A stretch of DNA of 64,000 nucleotides from Kluyveromyces lactis (taxonomy: Eukaryota > Ascomycota > Saccharomycetes > Saccharomycetales > Saccharomycetaceae). A program made the translations under genes and the position numbers. Location of the stretch: positions 1 through 64,000 of the forward strand of contig NC_006039.1 in the NCBI RefSeq assembly GCF_000002515.2, given 5' to 3'. Every line of letters begins with the position of its first letter. The first letter of the stretch is position 1. This document shows, in pieces, positions 50,670-61,185 of the stretch. The notes beneath the pieces are model-generated. The model saw only the letters and a list, made by a program, of their open reading frames with translations, had not been told where the DNA came from and did no database searches.

Positions 50670-52187
50670 TCATTTGAACCATTGTTCAACACCTTCCTTG
50701 ATTGGAGTCAATAAACCTTTTTGTTTTGGTACATAGTTAATTCTATGGTAAGCGTTCAAATTCTTTCTCAAGACAATTTGGAAACAGGTGGCAGAGCCCT
50801 GTCTGGAAATAATAGTGGAGTATGCTAGGAAAAATTCCCAGATTCTGTACCATCTCATCCCATACTTGTTGACAACATCGTCCTTATGGCCAATCCAGTT
50901 TCTGTACCATCTCCATAAAGTTGCGGAGTAATCAACACCGATATTATCAATCGAAACGACCTCAAATCCAGTAGCTTCTAATTTTGAAACGACAAAATCT
51001 AACGGTGTAGAAGCGTCAGCACCAGGGAAAATATACTTGTTCATGAAAAGACCCCAGATCAAATCTTCGTATTGCCATGGCTTTCTCAATCCGGCGTATT
51101 GTAAGTAGAATAAACCATCATCTTCCAACATGTCGTACACTTGTTGCAAGAAAGAACCGAATTTCCTGATACCAACGTGTTCAGCCATTTCCAAACATGT
51201 AATTTTATCATATTTCTTACCGTCCTCAGTGGCCAATGGAGTATCTCTGTAATCCTTACATAGAATCCGCGATTGTTCGTTGTCGATCCCTTGCAAATCG
51301 AGTTTATCGTTACCCCATTTGGTTTGATTTCTACCTAAAGTGATACCTGTAACCTTTGCGCCATAAATTTTGGATGCATAGGTCGCCAAGGTCCCCCAGC
51401 CGCATCCCAAATCCAATAAATATTCACCTGGCTTTAAGTCGATCTTGTCACAGACAGTTTTCAATTTGTTGTCTTGTAACTGCTCCAAGCTTTCTTCCTT
51501 TTCAATATCTGAGATCAAACCACTGGTATAAACCATTCTTGGACCAAGGAACCAAGAGTAAAAGTCATCACCACGGTCATAATGATCTCTGACTTGTTCT
51601 TCATCTTGAGATCTGGTGTGCATAATAACTTCTGGAATCATACCAAGCAAGAAGAACTTGAAAAGTGATAGAGTAAAAGAGAATTGAGCCCAGTCATGTC
51701 TGTACTCCATCACTTCCAAAGCATCAAAGTTGAAAGAGACCTTATTAGCGAAAAACAGTTCGTGGAAAGTCTCCATAGGAATTTTCTTACCGTGGTATTT
51801 TTCCTTCAAAGCATCATCATGGAAGGTCAAATAGTACTCAATTGGTTTTCCTGGTAATTTGCATTTCTCATTCAAACGAGGAGAGTAAGTGGATGCAATT
51901 GTCCAAAAGGCCATTAAAATTGGGATAGCAAACAGTACGGCAAAGAACAAGAAGGTTTTGAGACCTCCCCCAACTTTCCTTGTTACATAGTAAGGAATAC
52001 CACCGAGCAAGGAGAATAATAACCAATTGGAAAAGTGTCTGGAAGAAGGTCCCTCTGCAGGCAATGGAGCGTTCTTAATAGCTGGTGATGCTGTCGTTTT
52101 CACGCCATATTTGGAATTCACTGGTTCAGGAGTTTCCGCCGGAGGAGTCTCCTTAAACTGAATCGTTTCAAATGAATACTTACTCAT
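50670..52187 (-). CDS. Sphingolipid C9-methyltransferase
   Basis: The 505-residue protein starts with a cytosolic tail. Two transmembrane helices follow (about 53-69 and 78-97) and then a soluble domain of the cyclopropane-fatty-acid-synthase/SAM methyltransferase class. The SAM motif is LLDLGCGWG at residues 257-265 with VTGITLG, and TCLEMAEHVGIRKF plus IFPGADASTPLDFV are typical of this subfamily. Fungal enzymes add the C9 methyl group to the sphingoid base of glucosylceramide in the ER or Golgi. S. cerevisiae lacks glucosylceramide synthesis and this gene; its presence between KAR4 and SPB1 is a loss on the Saccharomyces side or gain here. The intact motif predicts an active enzyme. Confidence 0.93.
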   Translation of the reverse strand: MSKYSFETIQFKETPPAETPEPVNSKYGVKTTASPAIKNAPLPAEGPSSRHFSNWLLFSLLGGIPYYVTRKVGGGLKTFLFFAVLFAIPILMAFWTIASTYSPRLNEKCKLPGKPIEYYLTFHDDALKEKYHGKKIPMETFHELFFANKVSFNFDALEVMEYRHDWAQFSFTLSLFKFFLLGMIPEVIMHTRSQDEEQVRDHYDRGDDFYSWFLGPRMVYTSGLISDIEKEESLEQLQDNKLKTVCDKIDLKPGEYLLDLGCGWGTLATYASKIYGAKVTGITLGRNQTKWGNDKLDLQGIDNEQSRILCKDYRDTPLATEDGKKYDKITCLEMAEHVGIRKFGSFLQQVYDMLEDDGLFYLQYAGLRKPWQYEDLIWGLFMNKYIFPGADASTPLDFVVSKLEATGFEVVSIDNIGVDYSATLWRWYRNWIGHKDDVVNKYGMRWYRIWEFFLAYSTIISRQGSATCFQIVLRKNLNAYHRINYVPKQKGLLTPIKEGVEQWFK

Positions 52188-53187
52188 CTTCCCGTGTATT
52201 CAACGCAGTGGATACTAGATTGATATCTTGCGCAATTGAATTAAACAATACTTTATGTACAAGTATCTCATACAACCATAAATTAATCAAGTAAGTAAGT
52301 ACTTGAAAGGATTTTTGATTTTTGCAGTTTTATTTTGGAATGCTTTTCTTCTTCCTTTTTTCTCTGTCTGTAACGTGTATCGTTCTACTGGCTGGAATGT
52401 ACAATACGCAGATATTCTGGCCAAATATAGTGATACTGAACCCGGATGAATTAGGCTATATATACACCTACGTATAAGCGGGAACCATTATGTTGTGTGA
52501 TAATTGGATATAAGATTGCAGTTACTGCCAATGGACCGAGAGGGCCATAGAATGCATCTCTATTTCGAGAGGCGGTCATAAATTTATTTAGCCTATGGTA
52601 TGATCAGCAGTAGCAATAGTAGTAACTACCCATACCTATAATCTTGCAGAAATATTATAAGCATCGGTACCCTTATAGCCTGAGAGCGTTGCATAATTAT
52701 TTGTAAACGTTGGCAGTGCTAATGGTTGAAAAAAAACCGAAATCATATTCCTTATTTAAAACTGTGGAACGCTAAGGGCCCTCTATATAAGTCTTGTGTT
52801 GTTACAGTAATATCAATATCCATGATAACACGTCCAAACAGATTTTTTACTGCTCGTTATTTTAACAGTGGAAACCGTGCATAGCATCAAAGCTGGCAGT
52901 TCCTCCAGTACAGTGTCCGGTGTTTCCATACCTGGTACCGCGAGCATTCTTAACCCGAACACCGCATCCAAAATTATTTCTTTTTCAGATAATTTTTCAT
53001 TATTTGTGAGAAGAGTGACAATTTTTTATTTGAGAAATTGGTCTAGCGATGAGATGAGATGAGATGAGATGAGAAGAGATTAGTTGAACGTTGAACAGGT
53101 TACAACTGTTGTTTATTTGCTTTCTGATATCCTGTTCTCTTTTAGACTTGAGTGAATAGGTCACCATACATTACCGAGAAGACCAAG
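52188..53187. other. Divergent promoter region of the methyltransferase and SPB1
   Basis: This 1.0-kb gap contains TATATATACACC near 52455. The SPB1-proximal end has TGAAAAATT-like sequence (minus strand of 52991-52999, RRPE-like) and the PAC repeat listed separately. No gene is supported; the 64-codon plus frame at 52868 is GTG-started and overlaps these elements. Confidence 0.5.
53046..53072 (+). promoter_or_regulatory. PAC motif in a GATGA pentamer repeat (SPB1 promoter)
   Basis: GCGATGAG at 53046-53053 continues into repeated GATGA units to about 53072, about 115-140 bp upstream of the SPB1 ATG. It is the same architecture as upstream of KRR1. Together with the RRPE-like site it fits the ribosome-biogenesis regulon. 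Confidence 0.8.
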
Positions 53188-55689
53188 ATGGGTAAGAAGA
53201 CGCAAAAGAAGAATTCCAAAGGTCGTTTAGATAAGTACTATTACCTTGCTAAGGAAAAGGGCTACAGAGCTCGTTCTTCCTTCAAAATCATTCAAATCAA
53301 TGAAAAGTATGGACATTTTTTGGAGAAGTCGAAGGTCGTTATCGATTTATGTGCTGCACCAGGTTCCTGGTGTCAAGTGGCTTCCAACTTGTGTCCTGTT
53401 AACTCCTTGATTATTGGTGTCGATATTGTTCCGATGAAAACTATGCCAAACGTTATTACTTTCCAAAGTGATATCACAACGGAAGATTGTAGATCGAAAT
53501 TAAGAGGGTACATGAAGACGTGGAAAGCCGACACCGTTTTACACGATGGTGCTCCAAATGTTGGTTTGAGTTGGGCTCAAGATGCCTTCACACAGTCTCA
53601 TTTAACACTGCAAGCCTTAAAATTAGCCGTTGAAAATTTAGTAGTTGGTGGTACATTTGTAACGAAGATCTTCAGATCCAAAGATTACAACAAGCTAATT
53701 TGGGTATTTCAACAGCTCTTCGAAAAGGTGGAGGCAACCAAACCTCCTGCTTCCAGAAATGTTTCTGCGGAAATTTTCGTTGTCTGCAAAAATTTCAAGG
53801 CCCCTAAGAAGTTGGATCCAAGGCTATTAGACCCAAAGGAAGTCTTTGAAGAATTACCAGATGGTCCACAAAACATGGAAGCCAAGGTTTTTAATCCAGA
53901 AAAAAAGGTCAGAAAAAGAGGTGGTTACGAGGAAGGTGATTATTTGTTATACCATGAAACTGGTCTTATGGACTTTATGAAATCAGAAGACCCAATAACT
54001 ATGCTTGGAGAATATAATAAATTCATCGTAGACGAAGAAGATCATGACTGGAAAATTGTGAAGAAATTAAAGCAAACCACCAAAGAATTCTTGGCATGTA
54101 TCGAAGATTTAAAGGTTCTTGGTAGAAAAGATTTCAAGATGATCCTAAAATGGAGAAAAGCAGCTAGAGAACTTTTAGGCTTGGATGAAGAGGAAGAAAA
54201 ACCAGAGATTGAGGAAACACCTTTGACAGAAGAAGAGCAGATTGAAAAAGAACTAAATACTCTACAGGAGAAACAAAGGTTGTCTGTTAAGCGTGAGAAG
54301 AGAAAGAAGAACGAAATGAAACAGAAGGAAATTGTTCGTATGCAATTAAATATGATCAATCCAGTAGACATTGGTATCGAAGCTGCAGAGTTAGGTAGAG
54401 AATCAATTTTCAATTTGAAAACTGCAGAAAAAACGGGTATCCTTGATAAACTTGCCAAGGGTAAGAGAAGAATGATATTTGATCAAAATGAATTAGCCAT
54501 AGATAACGATATCCACATTGATGAAAATGCGCCTCTGGATGATCGTGATGAGCTCGCTGAGGCTGATGAACTAGAATCCCAACTTGATGCCATGTACAGT
54601 AACTATAAGGAACGCAAGTCAGAAAGAGATGCAAAGTTTAGAGCTAAGCAAGCCCGTGAATCCAGTGAAGCGGACAACTGGAATGGATTCGAGGACAAAC
54701 AAAGTGATGAAGAGAACGAAGAAGAAACTAAGGATTATGTTGACGACGATGACAACTCGGATCTTTCAGACTCTGACGATGATGAAGCTATCAATCAGTT
54801 GATAGCAAAATTGAAAAGTAGAGAAAACAGCAGCAAGTTAAGTTCTAAAGCTCGCGCGCTATTTTCCGATTCTTTATTCGAGGGAGTTGAACCAGATTTA
54901 CCTGGTAAGGCGGATCTTGCGGATTCAGAGTCTGTGGGTGATGTCAAACAACTAACAAAGAAAAGAAAATTGAATCCACTTCCTGCAGAGCAGATTTCTG
55001 AAGCCGAATCTTCCGACGAAGATAGTGATTTCGAAATCGTCGCAAACAACGAAGATGGCGATGTAGACTCTGAGTATGATTCCGAAGAAGAGGCAAAGAG
55101 GACAAAACAAGAGAAACATTCCAAAGACATTGATATTGCGACCGTTGAAGCTATGACTCTAGCTCATCAATTGGCATTAGGTCACAAAACGAAACATGAT
55201 TTAATCGAAGAGGGTTTCAATAGATATTCTTTCCGTGATATGGAAAACCTGCCCGAATGGTTCGTTGAAGAAGAAAAACAACATTCCAAAATTAATAAGC
55301 CTATCACCAAAGAAGCAGCCATGGCAATAAAGGATAAACTGAAGGCTCTAAATGCCAGACCCATCAAAAAAGTTGCTGAAGCTAAAGCCAGGAAGAAGCA
55401 CCGTGCTGTTGCTCGTTTAGAAAAGTTGAAGAAGAAGGCTGGTCTAATTAATGATGACAGCGATAAATCTGAAAAGGACAAGGCTGAAGAAATTGCAAAA
55501 TTGATGAGAAAGGTTACCAAGAAAGCAAAGCAAAAACCGAAGGTCACAGTTGTGGTTGCAAGTGGTAAGAATAGAGGTCTTTCCGGCAGGCCTAAGGGTG
55601 TTAAGGGTAAATATAAGATGGTTGACGGTGTTTTAAAGAACGAACAAAGGGCTTTGAAACGTATCGCTAAAAAGCATCACAAAAAATAA
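53188..55689 (+). CDS. SPB1: AdoMet-dependent 27S pre-rRNA 2'-O-methyltransferase Spb1
   Basis: From ATG 53188 (MGKKTQKKNSKG) the protein is 833 residues; a longer frame needs GTG at 53152. The FtsJ/RrmJ-type domain occupies the first 220 residues, with the SAM site IDLCAAPGSW (52-61), VGVDIVP, HDGAPNVG and the catalytic lysine region TFVTKIFRSKDY. The DUF3381 and Spb1 C-terminal regions follow, with long acidic and coiled-coil stretches and a very basic tail ending KHHKK. Spb1 methylates G2922 in 27S pre-rRNA in the nucleolus and is needed for 60S subunit assembly. Order and strand match YCL054W. Confidence 0.97.
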   Translation: MGKKTQKKNSKGRLDKYYYLAKEKGYRARSSFKIIQINEKYGHFLEKSKVVIDLCAAPGSWCQVASNLCPVNSLIIGVDIVPMKTMPNVITFQSDITTEDCRSKLRGYMKTWKADTVLHDGAPNVGLSWAQDAFTQSHLTLQALKLAVENLVVGGTFVTKIFRSKDYNKLIWVFQQLFEKVEATKPPASRNVSAEIFVVCKNFKAPKKLDPRLLDPKEVFEELPDGPQNMEAKVFNPEKKVRKRGGYEEGDYLLYHETGLMDFMKSEDPITMLGEYNKFIVDEEDHDWKIVKKLKQTTKEFLACIEDLKVLGRKDFKMILKWRKAARELLGLDEEEEKPEIEETPLTEEEQIEKELNTLQEKQRLSVKREKRKKNEMKQKEIVRMQLNMINPVDIGIEAAELGRESIFNLKTAEKTGILDKLAKGKRRMIFDQNELAIDNDIHIDENAPLDDRDELAEADELESQLDAMYSNYKERKSERDAKFRAKQARESSEADNWNGFEDKQSDEENEEETKDYVDDDDNSDLSDSDDDEAINQLIAKLKSRENSSKLSSKARALFSDSLFEGVEPDLPGKADLADSESVGDVKQLTKKRKLNPLPAEQISEAESSDEDSDFEIVANNEDGDVDSEYDSEEEAKRTKQEKHSKDIDIATVEAMTLAHQLALGHKTKHDLIEEGFNRYSFRDMENLPEWFVEEEKQHSKINKPITKEAAMAIKDKLKALNARPIKKVAEAKARKKHRAVARLEKLKKKAGLINDDSDKSEKDKAEEIAKLMRKVTKKAKQKPKVTVVVASGKNRGLSGRPKGVKGKYKMVDGVLKNEQRALKRIAKKHHKK

Positions 55690-55777
55690 GGAATGCTAAT
55701 CATATCACTTAATCCGTGAAATGGAATTGTACATTATATTTAGTCGTAGATAGAATATTGAATAAGATCAACCTACT

Positions 55778-57022
55778 TCAAAAAAGTTTTCTGATCAAAT
55801 ACAAAACAGAAAAGAGCACCAATCCCAAGGTAAACAGCTGAATACATAAGTTATCAGATGAGTCTAGTTTCGGAAGGTTAATTGTCATTTTAGTAGAATT
55901 TAGATAGTAAAATTTGGTGTTGTCAGTGAAAAAGTGTTCATATCCGATTTTTCCAGTATAGAAGGGTGACCGTTTCGTAAGTTCAATGGAAGTATCACAG
56001 GCATAAAATACTTGGGGAGTAAATGCTGCTTCAAAAAAAGCAGATCCATCGTTCGTTGGCTTGATATATCTACTGTGCAATGTAACCTCATTAATGGAGC
56101 CAGGTTGCAAGGTGAATAAACTTATGGATCCAAATCCAGATAGCTTGTACTCGGGCAGTTCAAGATCGTGTTCTCCGAACAAGAGTGTTGGAATTGACTG
56201 GAATTGATCAATGAAAAAGTATTTGGGAAGGTTGAAATATGCATAATATTCGCAATTGTGGATGGGTCTCTTTGAGGTTAAATCGATTTGAACAACAGGG
56301 TGCAAATTGACAGGTTCAGAGAGAGTCAAAGAAACTTCAGACAGGCTCGATTTATCCGCATATATCTGATTATAGAAGAACAAAGTTCTTTGACATTTGT
56401 TTAGAGCGCCAGAGCCTGTATGCCATGTGCATCTCAAACCCGATAAACTAGTATCAGTATCGTCTTCCGTATCCACTTGAAAAATTCCTGCTTCTGTTTT
56501 TACGCTTTCGGTTCCATTTAATGGGAAAAGATTATCATCAGTTAATTCATAGTATCTGTTAACCTCTACACGACCTCTCGTAACAGTTATATCAAGATCA
56601 TTATCCTCAGAATACCGCAGTAGTTGATCTACAAATTCCGGTGGAAACCACTTTGACAGCGCATTATCCTCGAATGTATCGCTGTAATATACTTTACCCA
56701 CTGGCGTATCAATAAATTTGGCGATGCTACCGCTGCTATTTGTGAAAATATTGAAGCCATAGGGGATATAACTCTTTATTGGTGTAATATCAGCTTCAGC
56801 GTTGCGTTTCCAAGAGATATGAATAAAATCCGGTCTCGATGCAAGCTGCGGTACAAACAATACCGCCCTGTCTTGAACATGACCGGATTGGTTAGGTATG
56901 GTTATAACCCCATCCCTGTTAACCACCTTTTCTTCGACTGATCTTCCATCCCTATCCAAGAGTACAGTGATCCTCCTTTTTTCCTCAATGAAAGATTCTG
57001 ATTGTATTGTTTGGACAGACAT
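55778..57022 (-). CDS. PBN1: GPI mannosyltransferase I subunit Pbn1 (PIG-X)
   Basis: The 414-residue protein has the length of S. cerevisiae Pbn1. It has no N-terminal signal peptide, a large lumenal domain with the PIG-X/PBN1 pattern (NLPKYFFIDQFQSIPTLLFG, HSRYIKPTNDGSAFFEAAFT, VFYACDTS) and a C-terminal transmembrane helix (LFTLGLVLFSVLYLIRKLF). Pbn1 is an ER type I-like protein needed with Gpi14 for the first mannosylation of GPI anchors and for ER protein processing. It is convergent with SPB1, as in S. cerevisiae. Confidence 0.92.
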   Translation of the reverse strand: MSVQTIQSESFIEEKRRITVLLDRDGRSVEEKVVNRDGVITIPNQSGHVQDRAVLFVPQLASRPDFIHISWKRNAEADITPIKSYIPYGFNIFTNSSGSIAKFIDTPVGKVYYSDTFEDNALSKWFPPEFVDQLLRYSEDNDLDITVTRGRVEVNRYYELTDDNLFPLNGTESVKTEAGIFQVDTEDDTDTSLSGLRCTWHTGSGALNKCQRTLFFYNQIYADKSSLSEVSLTLSEPVNLHPVVQIDLTSKRPIHNCEYYAYFNLPKYFFIDQFQSIPTLLFGEHDLELPEYKLSGFGSISLFTLQPGSINEVTLHSRYIKPTNDGSAFFEAAFTPQVFYACDTSIELTKRSPFYTGKIGYEHFFTDNTKFYYLNSTKMTINLPKLDSSDNLCIQLFTLGLVLFSVLYLIRKLF

Positions 57023-59257
57023 TGTTCACCACTTATTTATCACGACCGTGACTTTGTTTGTATTTCTTTTAATACTGTAGGGAGGAATTCACCTTGAACT
57101 TAACTCAACTAACAAGGACACAGATTATCAGTTTGCCGTCTTCTGTGAATGGACTTTAGGGGGATCCAATGCATACAGTAAGCTTCCCTCTGTTACCAGA
57201 TTCCTTTGCAAATCAATTTTGTTACAGAAATTCGAATTCAATCACACAAATATAGTATGAGGAGTGCGAGGATGAATGGAGCTGATCGGTCCGACAAACT
57301 AGTACCATAATGTCGATATTGATTTCTATCTTGCTGATGAAACATAAATAGAAAACAGAAAATTCCATCGTAATCTGTTTTCACCTTAAATGCAGGATTT
57401 CTCTAATCTTTAAACGGTAAAAAAAAATTCTACATGTTGATGAGTCTCTGACAAGAGAAAAAAAAATATTGTAAAAAGAGAAACCGCACAACTTACGTGT
57501 TAGAGTTGCATGAAAGAAGAAATACAAACATTCATCAAACCCGCCAGCGAACTAACGTTTTCTTTTCACATATCTGTATTCTCTTTAACGGTTCTCATCC
57601 AATTTAGTGGTCTAACAGCTACGCGCGAGTTCCTTCACTCTCTTTTTTTTTTCATTCTCTCGTTCTTTCCTTTGGTTGCTCTTAACATTACGTTGCCTTT
57701 TAAAAGGACATACAGTTTTCTCAGTTACTACTCGTCTTCTAGTTTTCTATCCATACGGAACGATTTACTGCTAGCAAACTCCAGGGCCTTTATATCATTG
57801 GGAAATATTTTCCCCTGACATTACAGATTGAAATTTCACAGGTCTGTGAGAGTTAATCGAGCCATTTTGCAGCCAAACTGGGTTTTGTCATTCGTTACCT
57901 ATCCCAAATAACACAGTTAAAGGATCTTGTTCAATTACGTGGAAAAAGCTACATTTTATTGAATTTTATTGAGAGCTTATATCGACATTAGGATTAGCAA
58001 ATCTCCGGATACACTGTTTTTGTCGAATATACTACTTTATACACTCATTGCATCATTTTTTCAGTGCATCTCATTCGGATATTATATTGCTTCGAGGCAT
58101 ATCCAGACTGATATAATTTATTGATTTTCTCTTTTGCATACTACTGTCTTACAGAATCCTCAGTCGCTAAAGCTATTCCTATAGTGATCCACTACTCTGA
58201 GGTATTAGGAGTTCGAAATCTGACCAATCTCTTACAAAAATAAATAAACCACAAAGGAAAATCAAAATATTTAGGAAACACACTGGTGTACTACTGCCCA
58301 TTCCTTTTATTCCTTCCATTGATATTATTCGACCAAGAAAGAGAAGCCTTACAAAGTCACACTTTTGTACTACTCGAACGAAATACACACAAATAGCAAG
58401 CAGCAAATCCACTGTTTTTATCGCCCTGTTGGCAAAATTCATTACAGTTATCGTGCACGTACAGCAAAGAATCTCCTTTTGCATTTTTTTGTTTCGGGAA
58501 CTTCATTTCAATTGCTAACAAAATAGAACAAACGATTTTCCGAAATAGGTGTGTCATATTTTCCATTCGATAGTCTTTTCTTCGTTTCGTAGCGATAGGT
58601 GAAGCTCTGTAAAGATTGTACCTCCCTATCAGCTCGCTCAACTAATCTAACGGAAATAACATCGGGTAGACCCAGTTCCTTCCCTCTCCTCTATTCTGAA
58701 ACACGAATTTACCTTTGGTCCCGCCTTTGAAAATATTCGTGTGATAAAAACGCATAGAACTTATCCGGAAGTAAGACAGAAAAAGAAGCTTCGAACCAAA
58801 AGAAGCCTCGAACCAAAAGAGTTTTGCCTGAAAACCAAGCGGTTTCACTTTCTACAGATCGACCTTCCTTGCACGCTTTCACCGCAAGCAACAGTACCTA
58901 CACGACGTACTTCCGATTTATTCGAGCAGAGATATTGATAGCCTTTGTTTTTTGTCGTTAAGATTTGAAAACAAAAAAAAAGGATTTTCCCAATTACTTT
59001 CCCACAGAAAAAGTCGTGCAATAAAGATTCGTACACTTGTTCCCCTAAAAGCGTCGTATACGATTTTCCCTTGACACCAATATAGTTAGTACAAGAGAAG
59101 AAATAATTACTCTCAGTGCTGAACAAACTCGGAGATAGGACTATCGCACAATCAAAGTAATACAGGTTGGTGTCGTCTTCCTCATATATTCATTTGGTTG
59201 AAGTACTTGAGCTTACATTGGTTTTTTTGTTGTTCACTTTCAGGCTGACATCTTGGC
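57023..59257. other. Unusually long region upstream of LRE1
   Basis: These 2.2 kb lie between PBN1 and LRE1 and hold no convincing gene. Small frames (plus 57510-57818; minus 58179-58484, 58642-58891) are phenylalanine/serine-rich or overlap each other. AGAAGCNTCGAACCAAAAG is tandemly duplicated at 58783-58819. Candidates are a long regulated promoter, long transcript leader or a non-coding RNA. Confidence 0.5.
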
Positions 59258-60580
59258 ATGCTTTCTGTTCCTAAACCTCCAACTGAACCTAATACTGGAG
59301 GAACACCCTTGAGAAGAGGCCACAGACATAAAAGATCGTTTGCAATTTCGGGTGACTTTGAATTCTTAAAAAAGGACCCTCTTCGAGACGCGACTTTTCC
59401 AATTGGTTCAGAAGCCAATTATGCGGTGGATTCTAGAGACGCAACTCCAGTGTCTGTGTGTGATGTAGCAGAGTTGAAGACAGACCTGACGTTTAATACA
59501 GCTAGATCTGCATCTACTCACTTTTTAACAAGCCCCAGATTCTTTATCACCGAAGAACCAAAATTCACTGGTGGATTCAAAGACGTTCCGGACGCCATAA
59601 TCAATTTGGACGATGCGTTGAAAACGCGGCCCAGATCATTCAAATCACATAGACGCACAGAATCTGCTCCAGCAGACCTTCAACTTTCGTTCAACCTTGA
59701 AAGAAAGCTAAAAATCACAGAAGAGCAAGTGGCAGAAGAAGAAGAGGAGGATGCTAATGCAACCTTACTTCAAATGAAGAGTCCGGAGAACTCTTCTACT
59801 GAAAGTTTCCCTGATAAAGAAACTTCAGACCTAGCACCTCCAAACTCGACAATGCTACTATCACCTTTAAGGGCTAGATGTCCATCGCCAGTGGCCTCAA
59901 GAGACTCTCCCAGTAAAATTTCTGGATACAACACTCTCAAGATAAACAAGCAAAAGGAGCGGTACTATAACTATTACAATAAACAAATACCGTCCAATGG
60001 ATCTGGATCCAGTACGATTGCTCACCAAACATCTGCTATGTCGCTATCATCCGAATCAAGTCTTTCAAACAGGCAACTATCAACCCCAAATACCCCAGTA
60101 TCAGCCAGCCATGGCCATGGCCGCAAGTTAACACCAAGGAACAAACCCTTCAAATATGAAACACAAATTTATGACATCAGACAAAACAATCAGGACTCAG
60201 AGCTACCTAGAAGATCTACTGTCAGTACCATTGAATCCAATGACGCTTCTTTCAGCAGACGTCGTCCGTCAACTTCACAATCATTGTCTAGTACAGCTCC
60301 TCAACTGACACAAGATGTTCTACTTGGCCAACCAGGAGATTCCATAGAAATATCTAATGGACAATGCGATATATTTCAAGAGCAGGTAAAGTTGACACAG
60401 ACAAACTCTAAACGCAAAACTGAACGAGAATGCTCTAAACATTCTTCCAGCCGCAGCATTAGTGACCCGTCGCATAATATTCAAGCTAAACCCCATACTC
60501 TGTTGAATTCTTCAGAGAAGAAGAAAAAGCACGGGAGATTTAACATAATTTCATCTTTGTTCACAAGATCTAAGCGTTGA
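59258..60580 (+). CDS. LRE1: Cell-wall/PKA-pathway regulator, LRE1/HLR1 ancestor
   Basis: The 440-residue hydrophilic protein keeps the two marker blocks of Lre1 and Hlr1: RGHRHKRSFAISGDFEFL near residues 20-37, and PDAIINLDDALKTRPRSFKS near 111-130. It also has the SPRFFITEEPKF block and the C-terminal basic end KKHGRFNIISSLFTRSKR. The serines around SAISGD and RTESAP sites fit phosphorylation by Cbk1 or PKA-type kinases. In S. cerevisiae Lre1 inhibits Cbk1 and together with Hlr1 affects cell-wall assembly and stress resistance. A single gene here stands for both paralogs, as expected for a species that did not go through the genome duplication. Confidence 0.93.
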   Translation: MLSVPKPPTEPNTGGTPLRRGHRHKRSFAISGDFEFLKKDPLRDATFPIGSEANYAVDSRDATPVSVCDVAELKTDLTFNTARSASTHFLTSPRFFITEEPKFTGGFKDVPDAIINLDDALKTRPRSFKSHRRTESAPADLQLSFNLERKLKITEEQVAEEEEEDANATLLQMKSPENSSTESFPDKETSDLAPPNSTMLLSPLRARCPSPVASRDSPSKISGYNTLKINKQKERYYNYYNKQIPSNGSGSSTIAHQTSAMSLSSESSLSNRQLSTPNTPVSASHGHGRKLTPRNKPFKYETQIYDIRQNNQDSELPRRSTVSTIESNDASFSRRRPSTSQSLSSTAPQLTQDVLLGQPGDSIEISNGQCDIFQEQVKLTQTNSKRKTERECSKHSSSRSISDPSHNIQAKPHTLLNSSEKKKKHGRFNIISSLFTRSKR

Positions 60581-61185
60581 AGATCAAATGTCTCGTCGTT
60601 TTAATAAATGAAATAGCCGATTCGGTTATTACGCGTTATGACCCAAACTTTATAGAACTGGTCACTTCGTGGGAATCAAAATTGTAGTATTGCAAAAGGA
60701 CAATTCCTTTTCCTCACATGTAACATTATACCACAATCATTATATTTTCTTTTCCAGCAAATATCAATATATCCAAACGCTTAATTACTATGAGAAATTA
60801 CATAATACCATCAATACCAGAACATAATTAATAGTAACGATGCCAATACTTTGGTAAAACCAATTTTAAATGAAAGTATCAAAAATGAATGATGTAAATC
60901 AGATTGGTATATATAGATATATATACATAAGTTAGAATAATAAAGATATATTTGTCAGAGGTTGATATTCACAAAGTTTAGAGATAAATAAGTTGTTTCA
61001 TTCCTAGAAGAAAATATGATAACGATAATAGCGTCTGCGTTAGCTGGCTATGCAAGTAACGGATATATTGAATTTGAAATCTTTTGCGATCATAATGTAA
61101 TGTGTTTCCTTCTTCTTTCTCTTCGTCAGAGGGTCATGAGTAATTTTTTTGAATGATATTTTGAATAATTCAGTCAAGGATGAGA
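60581..61185. other. Convergent gap LRE1-QCR7, no gene seen
   Basis: These 605 AT-rich bases contain the two 3' ends. TATATATAGATATATATAC near 60909 is a likely 3'-end signal. Confidence 0.5.

Noticed and set aside
52868-53062. 64-codon frame before SPB1
   Set aside because: Starts at GTG and overlaps the RRPE/PAC promoter elements.
54042-55547. Serine/phenylalanine-rich minus frames opposite SPB1
   Set aside because: They are shadows of the lysine/glutamate-rich SPB1 coding sequence.
58781-58820. GGTTCGA on the minus strand as a tRNA B box
   Set aside because: The two hits are copies of a short tandem repeat; no A box or cloverleaf could be built around them.
58179-59126. Minus-strand frames of 60-101 codons upstream of LRE1
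   Set aside because: Overlapping, unrelated to each other, and without recognised domains; a gene here remains unproven.
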